DNA of 64,000 bases from Brevundimonas variabilis (GTDB taxonomy: Bacteria > Pseudomonadota > Alphaproteobacteria > Caulobacterales > Caulobacteraceae): the NCBI RefSeq assembly GCF_014199945.1, contig NZ_JACHOR010000006.1, positions 186,001-250,000 on the forward strand, read 5' to 3'. The number at the start of each line of letters is the position of its first letter. Positions within the stretch are counted from its first letter, which is position 1. The position numbers and the translations under genes were made by a program. A model generated the notes under the pieces. That model did not search any database and was not told where the DNA came from. It saw nothing but the letters and a program-made list of their open reading frames with translations. Below, piece after piece: positions 41,757-48,825 of this stretch.

Positions 41757-43130
41757 TCAGCCAGCCTTGGCTACCTCGACGGCATAGACGTGGTTGGCCC
41801 CGTGCATGTTCGAGCGGAAGACGATCCAGCGGTTATCAGGCGTGAAGGTGATATTTGGCTCCAGTCTGTAGTCATGGGCCGCCATGTTCACCAGGCGCTC
41901 GGAACGGAAGATACCCGGGCGGATCAGGTCGTCGGCATTGGGGGCGTGCAGGCCGGCGACATCCGAAATGGCTTCAGGTCTGAACAGATAGATCCATTTG
42001 CCATCCGGCGCGCGCGCAACCATCTCGGCGTCACCGCCGTCTCCGGCAAACAGGGCACCATCGTGCGAGCTGTTGAAGTGGACCGACCATTCATCGCGTT
42101 CGAGATGATAATGGGTCCGGGCTCCGGTCTGCAGATTGTAACCCGCGACCGTGAATTTCTGGCCTCTTGGCGTCTGCAGATCATACCAGATGGTCTGTCC
42201 GTCGCTCGAGAACCACTCGTGCCCCGCAATCTCCATGTTCATCGTTCGGGCGTGCACACGCGTCAGCCCCGAACCATCTGTGCGGATGGTCCAGATGCGA
42301 TCGACCTTGTGCCAGGGTCCCTCGTGGCAGAACATGATCTGCTGCGGATCCGTCGGCGAGAACTGCAGATGGTTCAGCCAGTCCGTCGCCCGGTGAACGA
42401 CCTTTCGCTCGCCCGTGCGGACATCAAGGGTGAAGATTTCCATCGGAATGCGCGCTTCCAGCCGGTCGTTCAGCCGCACCTCCTTGGCATCGGCGAAGGT
42501 CATCGGCGTGCCGTCCGGCCAGGACGCGGCATAGGCTGCCTGGTCATAGCGGCCGTCGCGCCCCCGCGTCGCGTTCGGCTGAAGGGGCATGTCCCGCTCG
42601 GTCCATTGCCCAAGCAGCAGCGTCTCGTCAGCGTTCACAGAACCAATGCTGCCCGAGGCGATCGTCCCGATTGTCCGCTCGGCCCCGGTCGTCGCGCTGG
42701 CGGCATAGATCGTCGTCGACCGCGGTTGCGATGAGCCGTCACCAGGTGTCGTGCGCGTGAAATAGAAGTCTCCGGTCCGAGGCCCGGCGAACAGCAGAAC
42801 CAGCCCCTCCCCCTGGATAATCGGGCGAACCTGGCGGGTCTCAAGATCGACAGCCGAGATCGCCCCTGGCGTTGTGATCAGCAGGGTCCGCCTGTCCGGA
42901 AGGTAGGCATTCTGATGGAAATAGAGGCTTGCACTGCCGGCCTCGTTCGACAGCCGGACGACCCGGTGACCCGTATCGGGGTCGATCCAGTCGCGGGGCG
43001 GTTCACCCGCCGGTGCCTGTACTGGTGCGGCCGTTTTTGCGGGACTTGTCCGGGCCGCTGCGGAGGCAGCGCTGCCGATGCCCGCAAGGACGAGAGCACT
43101 GGCGGCGGCACGTCGTGTCAGGCTGGGCAT
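41757..43130 (-). CDS. Oligogalacturonate-lyase-like protein (PL22-type propeller), exported
   Basis: A 457-aa protein with a signal peptide (MPSLTRRAAASALVLAG, cleavage near ASAAA). A seven-bladed propeller follows. Motifs shared with oligogalacturonate lyases are 'GHRVVRLSNE', 'FHQNAYLPDRRTLL', 'NHLQFSPTDPQQIMFCHEGPWHKVDRIW', 'AGHEWFSSDG' and the C-terminal 'NITFTPDNRWIVFRSNMHG'. The histidines likely bind the catalytic metal. Classical PL22 enzymes are cytoplasmic; this one appears exported (Sec, or weakly Tat-like, LTRR). It would depolymerise galacturonate or RG oligomers in the periplasm. The ATG at 43130 has GGAG upstream and lies 13 bp after the transporter stop. Confidence 0.8.
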   Translation of the reverse strand: MPSLTRRAAASALVLAGIGSAASAAARTSPAKTAAPVQAPAGEPPRDWIDPDTGHRVVRLSNEAGSASLYFHQNAYLPDRRTLLITTPGAISAVDLETRQVRPIIQGEGLVLLFAGPRTGDFYFTRTTPGDGSSQPRSTTIYAASATTGAERTIGTIASGSIGSVNADETLLLGQWTERDMPLQPNATRGRDGRYDQAAYAASWPDGTPMTFADAKEVRLNDRLEARIPMEIFTLDVRTGERKVVHRATDWLNHLQFSPTDPQQIMFCHEGPWHKVDRIWTIRTDGSGLTRVHARTMNMEIAGHEWFSSDGQTIWYDLQTPRGQKFTVAGYNLQTGARTHYHLERDEWSVHFNSSHDGALFAGDGGDAEMVARAPDGKWIYLFRPEAISDVAGLHAPNADDLIRPGIFRSERLVNMAAHDYRLEPNITFTPDNRWIVFRSNMHGANHVYAVEVAKAG

Positions 43131-43143
43131 GGCTGGGCTCCGG

Positions 43144-44796
43144 TCAGGTGGGGCCGACGCCCGGGTCGATATCCGGGCCGGTGCGGGTGGATTGAGGGGC
43201 GGCCGCTCCCTTGCCGGCACCCCACAAACGGTCATACGACCAGCCTGTCAGGTCCTCGACGACGGCCTTGGCTTCGGGGCTGGATGGCGTCCGTTCGCCG
43301 GCATGAAACCGGTCGATCTCGGCCATGAGAACGCCGTGGGTCCGGGCATTGAGCCGGAAGCGCCATGAGATCACCAGGCCCAGGAACATGACCACGATCG
43401 GTCCGCCGATCAGCAAGGCCACGATGGTGTTCACGGCCTGAGGGGTCTGTTCGACCGTGACGCCATCTGTGCCCGATACATATCCTCCGGCTCCGATGAT
43501 CCAGCCGGTGGCGATGATGGCCCCCGACTGGGCAACCTTGCGCACCAGGGTCATGACACCGGCGAATATGCCCTCGCGCCTCTGACCCGTCACGGCCTCG
43601 TCGACGTCAGGCAGGTAGTTGTAGACGCTCCACGGCACGAAATTCAGCGTGCCGCGGCCAAGCCCGGCGAGGATGATAGGTGCAAACAGCCAGAAGACCA
43701 GCGTCGGGCTGAAGGCTGCACCAAACGGGTTCAGGGCACTGAGCACATTGCCGTCGAGCGCCTCGAGCCCGGCACCGAAACCGGTCGGCTTGACAAAATA
43801 GAAGATCAGATAGAGCAGGAGCGCCAGGCTGAAGAGGCTGACCGCAAACCGATAGGCCAGGACCGGTCCGGTCCGGATCACCACATTGATCGCGATCATC
43901 ACCGAAATCAGCTGGGCGACATACATCGCTGTCATCAGCTGGGAAATGATGAGGGTTCCGCCTAGCAGCACTGTCACGACGAAGATCGGGAAGGCGGTAT
44001 TGAAGATGTCCTGGGCGATGTAGCCGCCCAGATAGATCGACAGATGTTGCCGGAAGGCCCGGATCTTCAGCGTCGAGAACAAATCCCGGAACATCGTCAC
44101 CGGAATGAGTGCGGCCCGTTTCAGACTGAAGGGCGGGGGCTGGAAGGACTTTTCGGCCTCGGTATACGGCCGCTCCCAGCTGAGCAGGACCACCAGGGTG
44201 ACAACCACGCTGAAGATCACGCCGAAGATGGCCGCCATGATCAGGAAGGTCGAAGGAGAATCCTTGCCACCGAAATTGTTGATCAGCAGCGTCGGGAGAT
44301 AGGAAGCGAGGATCGCGGACGTCTGAGCGACCAGCATACGCGCTCCGGCAAACTTGGCCTTCTCCTTGTAATCCTTGGTCATCTCCGCCGCGAGCGTCTC
44401 CCACGGAATGAGAAACATCGTGTAGAGCAGCTCGAAGAAGATGAAGACGACCAGGTAGTAGGTGAATGTCTGGCCGGTGATGAACAGCAGGGCAAAGCTG
44501 GGCAGAAGGGGGATGGTCAGCAGCAGGAAGAATTTGCGCCGGCCGATCCGGCGACCGATCCATGTGTGCCGCATATTGTCGGAGATGTAGCCGATCAGCG
44601 GGCAGGTGATCGCCTCCAGCAGCCGGGGCAGCCCCAGGATCAGCCCCGCCTCGACCGGCGTCAGGTCGCAGAAGGTGGTGAAGAAGTAGAACAGCCAGCC
44701 GGTGATCACCGCCTGGGCCCCGGCGCCGAGCATGTCGCCCGAACCCCAACCCCAGTAGTTGATCCAGGTGGGCTTGCGCATCTGCACGGTCGCCAT
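43144..44796 (-). CDS. GPH/MelB-type sugar:cation symporter
   Basis: A 550-aa 12-helix transporter. The N-terminal 'WGWGSGDMLGAGAQAVITGWLFYFFTTF', 'GLPRLLEAITCPLIGYISD' and 'TWIGRRIGRRKFF' are the GPH (glycoside-pentoside-hexuronide) pattern. A C-terminal hydrophilic tail of about 60 residues follows. It should carry uronate-containing oligosaccharides across the inner membrane with Na+ or H+. The ATG at 44796 is preceded by GGAGGG; a GTG six bases upstream is less well spaced. It is between the GH105 and PL22-like genes, fitting import of lyase products to the cytoplasmic hydrolase. Confidence 0.88.
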   Translation of the reverse strand: MATVQMRKPTWINYWGWGSGDMLGAGAQAVITGWLFYFFTTFCDLTPVEAGLILGLPRLLEAITCPLIGYISDNMRHTWIGRRIGRRKFFLLLTIPLLPSFALLFITGQTFTYYLVVFIFFELLYTMFLIPWETLAAEMTKDYKEKAKFAGARMLVAQTSAILASYLPTLLINNFGGKDSPSTFLIMAAIFGVIFSVVVTLVVLLSWERPYTEAEKSFQPPPFSLKRAALIPVTMFRDLFSTLKIRAFRQHLSIYLGGYIAQDIFNTAFPIFVVTVLLGGTLIISQLMTAMYVAQLISVMIAINVVIRTGPVLAYRFAVSLFSLALLLYLIFYFVKPTGFGAGLEALDGNVLSALNPFGAAFSPTLVFWLFAPIILAGLGRGTLNFVPWSVYNYLPDVDEAVTGQRREGIFAGVMTLVRKVAQSGAIIATGWIIGAGGYVSGTDGVTVEQTPQAVNTIVALLIGGPIVVMFLGLVISWRFRLNARTHGVLMAEIDRFHAGERTPSSPEAKAVVEDLTGWSYDRLWGAGKGAAAPQSTRTGPDIDPGVGPT

Positions 44797-44814
44797 CGTC
44801 ACGCCCTCCCCGAC

Positions 44815-45921
44815 CTAGATGTAACGAAGCCGGAACTCGCCCAGCGCCATGATGGCCATTGCCTGGCCGTAGGGCATCGAGGTCAGCGGAATGTCGCGAT
44901 ATCCCTGAAGGGTATCGAATACGGGCGTGCCGAACGACACCTGCCTGAGTTCGCCGTCCTCGCCGATATTGGCCAGGACCCCCTTCAACGCGCGGACCGC
45001 CATCGCTTCATATTCGACCGGAAGATAGCGTTTGCGGACGGCCTTCAGGATTCCGTAGGCAAACCCGGCCGCCGACGAGGCTTCCAGATAGCTTGATGGA
45101 TCGTCGATCAGGGTGCGCCACAGGCCGCTTTCATCCTGGTGAATAGCCAGCGCCTTGACCTGGGCTTCCAGCGTCTCGATCAGGAAGCGCCGCAGGGCGT
45201 CTTCCGGCGGGAGGTCCAGCATCTCGATGAATTCCGGGATGGCGATGGTGACCCAGCAGTTTCCGCGCGCCCACAGCGCATCCGCGAAATTGTGCCGCCC
45301 GATGAAGTTCCAGCCGTGGAACCAGAGGCCGGTCTTCTTGTCGAACAGATACTTGATGTGGATCAGAAACTGCTTCCTCGCCTCCTCCACGTAGTGCGGC
45401 CGATCCAGCAGGAGCCCGATGCGCGCCAACGGCAGGACGCTCATCATCAGGGTGTCGTCCCAGAGCTCCTGAGGATTCTCGTCGTTGAACACGATGTGCT
45501 GGAACCCGCCCTCCTCGGTCCGCGGCAGACCGTCCATCAGCCACTCGGCCCATGTGTCGAGGTAGGGGATGTAGGTCTCGTCGCCGGTGTGTTCGTAGAG
45601 ATTGGCCAGGGTCAGGAAGGGTGAGACCGTATTGATGTTCTTGGTCGGCGTGCCGGCCTCGAAGCGGTTCCTGAACCAGTCCAGCATGATCTGCAGGACA
45701 GCCTCGTCACCGGTTTGCTCGTACAGGCGGTAAAGCCCGTAGAGGCCGATACCATGGGTCCATTCCCAGTCGTTCCAGCCCTTGGTGTCGATGACCCGCC
45801 CGTCATCAAGCCGCAGCAGGAATTCGCCCGTCGTATCCTTGATGTTGACCAGGTTATCGATCAGCCGGGCAAGCGTCTGGTCGAGGCTGTCTCGGGAGAT
45901 GTCATGGGCAAGGTTTGGCAT
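44815..45921 (-). CDS. GH105 unsaturated rhamnogalacturonyl/galacturonyl hydrolase
   Basis: A 368-aa alpha6/alpha6-barrel enzyme of the YteR/YesR family: 'WNDWEWTHGIGLYGLYRLYEQTGDEAVL', 'NINTVSPFLTLANLYEHTGDETY', 'ELWDDTLMM' with the catalytic aspartate (D155/D156), 'WFHGWNFIGRHNFADALWARGNCWV' and 'PLTSMPYGQAMAIMAL'. It hydrates the double bond of unsaturated galacturonyl-rhamnose, releasing L-rhamnose and a keto-uronate. No signal peptide, hence cytoplasmic. I start at the ATG at 45921; upstream in-frame sequence lacks domain similarity. It leads the minus-strand operon GH105, symporter, PL22-like. Confidence 0.9.
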   Translation of the reverse strand: MPNLAHDISRDSLDQTLARLIDNLVNIKDTTGEFLLRLDDGRVIDTKGWNDWEWTHGIGLYGLYRLYEQTGDEAVLQIMLDWFRNRFEAGTPTKNINTVSPFLTLANLYEHTGDETYIPYLDTWAEWLMDGLPRTEEGGFQHIVFNDENPQELWDDTLMMSVLPLARIGLLLDRPHYVEEARKQFLIHIKYLFDKKTGLWFHGWNFIGRHNFADALWARGNCWVTIAIPEFIEMLDLPPEDALRRFLIETLEAQVKALAIHQDESGLWRTLIDDPSSYLEASSAAGFAYGILKAVRKRYLPVEYEAMAVRALKGVLANIGEDGELRQVSFGTPVFDTLQGYRDIPLTSMPYGQAMAIMALGEFRLRYI

Positions 45922-46060
45922 GTCTTTGTCCGGATTCCTGGGGTCGATCGCTCCCGCTCCTTGCCCTGTGGACACCGGATCGAAAACGGCATTTGTCTTG
46001 CCGTGACACCGACAGGTCCTCCGCCCCACCAGCACCCTGATCTCATTTTATGCTTTTCTA

Positions 46061-46075
46061 TCTCATAATGTGGTA
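46061..46075. promoter_or_regulatory. Degenerate copy of the IclR-type dyad upstream of GH105
   Basis: TCTCA-TAATG-TGGTA keeps the left arm fully and two bases (TG) of the right arm. It is 140 bp upstream of the GH105 start, between that gene and the end of the lactate dehydrogenase gene. A further TCTCA half-site lies at 46041. Weak on its own; supported by regulon logic. Confidence 0.35.
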
Positions 46076-46087
46076 GTTCTTGATCCG

Positions 46088-47254
46088 TCAAGTCGGAGCT
46101 TTTGAGCCGGTTTGGGTCACGAGCAGATGGGGGCCGATCTGATCGAGGCGGTTGACACCTACCAGCGTCATGGCCACGCGCATCTCGGCAGCGATCAGGG
46201 ATAGAACCCCCTCCACTCCGCGCTGTCCGTCAGCGGCTAGCCCATAGACCCAGGCCCGCCCCAGAAGAACGCCGTCCGCACCGCTGGCCATGGCCCGTAG
46301 AACGTCTAGGCCCGAACGGATTCCACCATCCATGAGGACGGCCATCCGATCCCCCACCGCCTCCGCGATCGGACCAAGCGCATCTATGGCTGCGAGGGTG
46401 CCATCGAGCTGGCGTCCGCCGTGGTTCGACACGACCACGCCGTCGAAGCCCCTCTTTGCTGCTTCGCGCGCGTCCTCGGGGTCGAGGATACCCTTGATGA
46501 CCATCTGACCGGGCCAGAGCGCACGGATTTCCTCGGCATCGTCCCACGTGACGGAAGCATCGAAATTGCTGGCCATCCAGGACCAGTAGTCATCGATCCC
46601 GGCTCCGGCTCCAACGGCTGTGGACACGTGGCCGATCGTATGCGGACCGCCCAGCAGCCCGACATCGAAGGCCCAGGCAGGACGCGTGACGACCTGAGCG
46701 ATGCGCATCAACTGCCTCTGGAGAGGCGTGCCCCCCGACAGACCGGATCTCTTGTCGCGGTACCGGGGCCCGGGCGATGGCATGTCGACTGTCAGAAAGA
46801 GGGTCTCGGACCCTGCCGCGTGGGCACGGGCGACCATGTCCCGCATGAAGCCCCGATCCCGTGTGACATAGAGCTGGAACCAGGGCGGCGTCTGCACTCC
46901 GGCCCGCACTTCCTCGATCGAACAGGCCCCCACAGTCGACAGACAGAAGGGCACGCCCTGCGCCTCGGCCGCCCTTGCGGCCTGCACCTCGCCGCGACGC
47001 GCGTTCAGACCGGCCATCCCGACGGGCGCCAAAGCGACAGGCATCTTCACCGTCCGACCCAGCAAAGTCCCGGCCAGCGACACCCCATCCGCTCCGGTCA
47101 GGACACGTTGACGTAGACGGACGTCCTGAAGACGGGCGATGTTGTCGCGCAGAGTCGTCTCGGCGAAGGCGCCGCCATCGATATAGTCGAATAAAAACTG
47201 CGGGATCCGGCGCCTGGCCGCTTCGCGATAGTCCATGACATCGGCGAGGATCAT
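46088..47254 (-). CDS. lldD: FMN-dependent L-lactate dehydrogenase (LldD-like)
   Basis: A 388-aa FMN alpha-hydroxyacid dehydrogenase. It has 'FDYIDGGAFAETTLRDN', 'MPVALAPVGMAGL', 'FCLSTVGACSIEEV', 'WFQLYVTRDRGF' and 'MVIKGILDPEDA'. The catalytic H278 is in 'VSNHGGRQLDG' and the phosphate-binding end is 'LMDGGIRSGLDVLRAMASGADGVLLGRAW'. It oxidises L-lactate to pyruvate at the membrane. The rhamnose pathway encoded next door produces L-lactate, so this enzyme completes the route to pyruvate. A membrane-associating loop is expected in this family. The divergent promoter carries a partial IclR-type dyad at 47307. Confidence 0.9.
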   Translation of the reverse strand: MILADVMDYREAARRRIPQFLFDYIDGGAFAETTLRDNIARLQDVRLRQRVLTGADGVSLAGTLLGRTVKMPVALAPVGMAGLNARRGEVQAARAAEAQGVPFCLSTVGACSIEEVRAGVQTPPWFQLYVTRDRGFMRDMVARAHAAGSETLFLTVDMPSPGPRYRDKRSGLSGGTPLQRQLMRIAQVVTRPAWAFDVGLLGGPHTIGHVSTAVGAGAGIDDYWSWMASNFDASVTWDDAEEIRALWPGQMVIKGILDPEDAREAAKRGFDGVVVSNHGGRQLDGTLAAIDALGPIAEAVGDRMAVLMDGGIRSGLDVLRAMASGADGVLLGRAWVYGLAADGQRGVEGVLSLIAAEMRVAMTLVGVNRLDQIGPHLLVTQTGSKAPT

Positions 47255-47306
47255 GCGGCCGGATCTCCTTCTAGCGGCTATTTGACGAACGTATATCGGG
47301 ATGATA

Positions 47307-47321
47307 GTTCATATATTGGGA
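47307..47321. promoter_or_regulatory. Partial copy of the IclR-type dyad between lldD and the SGNH gene
   Basis: GTTCA-TATAT-TGGGA keeps TCA-TATAT-TG of copy 3 but has two mismatches in the right arm and one at the left end. It lies 53 bp from the lldD start and 36 bp from the SGNH start, so it could serve both divergent genes. Confidence 0.4.
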
Positions 47322-47356
47322 CTAGACAACGTCAGCCTGACCGAGATTCTGACCGA

Positions 47357-48613
47357 ATGTGCATCCGCCGCAACGTCCGATCGATAGGCTGGTTCTTCCT
47401 GCCACATTCCCTTGCCGCCGGCCTCTTTGCTGGGTTGATCCTAGCGATCATCGCCAGCGCACCGGCTTCGGCCCAGTCGCGCTGGATCTCGGGATGGACC
47501 TTCGTGCCAACAACGACGATGGGGCCCGCAACCCCGCCATCGCCGCCCAATCCCAATGACATCCGCGGACCGCTGGGACCGGACACCGTGACGGATCAGA
47601 CGTTGACCCAGACCCTGCGGGTCACGGCGTCCGGATCGGCGCTCCGCCTCCGACTTTCCAACAGGTACGGTGCGACCCCCGTTGTTTTGGGGGCCGTGAC
47701 CGTGTCGCTCTCCGATGGACGCAGTCTGCCGGTGACCTTTGATGGGCGGTCCGGCGTCAGCATCCCGGCCGGGGCACCTCGACTGTCCGATCCCGTCATG
47801 GTTCCGGTCAAGGCACTGGACGACGTTAGGGTCAGCATCTTCTACCCCGAGGAGACGAGCCTTCCGTCGCATCGGCTGCGCCAGGTCGTCAGTGCGGGCA
47901 ATACCACACCTCGCCCCTTGCCGAACGACAGCGCCCCCGCCCGCTTCGGCGTGCTGCTCCAGGGGATCGATGTCCAGACCGACAGCTCCACCAGCGTCAT
48001 CGTCGCCTTTGGCGACTCGATCACGGAAGGCGTCAGCGCCACCCCAGGGGGGCCGGGTGGCTGGCCTGAACGCCTGGCGTCGCGCCTTTGGGGAACATCC
48101 GATCGGTGGTCGGTCGTCAACGCCGGGATTGGCGGAAACCGGCTCCTGCGCCGTGGCTCGGGCCCGTCGGGCCTGGAGCGCCTCGACCCTGACGCTCTTG
48201 CCGTACCAGGGGCCCGGTGTCTGATCGTTCTGGAAGGGATCAACGATATCGGCCGCCCCATGCAAGCCGCCTATGCCCATGAACCCATCACCGCTGAAGA
48301 CCTGATTGCCGGATACCGGCAGGTCATCGCCCGCAGTGACGCGTCCGGGATCAAGGTGGTCTTCGCGACCATCATGCCCTTCGAAGGCGCGCCCTATTTC
48401 TCCGAGAACGGCGAAGCCATTCGCCAGCAGGTCAACACCTGGATTCGCACGGCCGGCGAGGCCGATGGCTTCATCGATTTCGACAGGGCGACACGGGACC
48501 CTGACAGACCAACCTCGCTCCTCGCCGTCTACGACAGTGGCGACCGCCTCCATCCGTCCGATGCCGGTTATGCGGCGATGGCCGAGGCCATACCCCTCGG
48601 GGTTTGCGACTGA
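47357..48613 (+). CDS. Exported SGNH/GDSL hydrolase
   Basis: A 418-aa secreted esterase. A basic n-region and a hydrophobic core end at APASAQ. An N-terminal beta domain ('WISGWTFVPTTTMGPATPP', 'TLTQTLRVTASGSALRLRLSNRYG') precedes the SGNH domain: nucleophile block 'VAFGDSITEG', 'NAGIGGNRLLR', 'VLEGINDIG' and the Asp-His block 'SGDRLHPSDAGYAAMAEAI'. It resembles GDSL esterases found with plant-polysaccharide genes and may remove acetyl or other esters from pectic material. The ATG at 47357 is chosen over a TTG at 47282, which would extend into the promoter dyad. Confidence 0.87.
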   Translation: MCIRRNVRSIGWFFLPHSLAAGLFAGLILAIIASAPASAQSRWISGWTFVPTTTMGPATPPSPPNPNDIRGPLGPDTVTDQTLTQTLRVTASGSALRLRLSNRYGATPVVLGAVTVSLSDGRSLPVTFDGRSGVSIPAGAPRLSDPVMVPVKALDDVRVSIFYPEETSLPSHRLRQVVSAGNTTPRPLPNDSAPARFGVLLQGIDVQTDSSTSVIVAFGDSITEGVSATPGGPGGWPERLASRLWGTSDRWSVVNAGIGGNRLLRRGSGPSGLERLDPDALAVPGARCLIVLEGINDIGRPMQAAYAHEPITAEDLIAGYRQVIARSDASGIKVVFATIMPFEGAPYFSENGEAIRQQVNTWIRTAGEADGFIDFDRATRDPDRPTSLLAVYDSGDRLHPSDAGYAAMAEAIPLGVCD

Positions 48614-48625
48614 CACTGCGCAGGT

Positions 48626-48657
48626 GGCCTGACGGTCCGGAAACCGGTCTTCAGGCC
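48626..48657 (+). terminator. Extended hairpin after the SGNH gene
   Basis: GGCCTGA (48626-48632) pairs with TCAGGCC (48651-48657), and the interior CCGG-AAA-CCGG closes the structure with one mismatch and wobble pairs. It lies 13 bp past the stop and lacks a U-tract. Likely transcription or processing end. Confidence 0.5.
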
Positions 48658-48825
48658 AATACGCCTGCCAGACGCAGCGTGCGTGAGCGCGGGGCTGTGA
48701 TGCCGACGGTTCCTTTTGTGAACGGTTCCGGGTCGCCACCGGTCAACCCCATCGGCTAAGGTCCGCGCGACACCTCTCCTCCACAGAGGCCGTCACCGCC
48801 CGATCCCTGTTCCTGAAGGTGCCCG

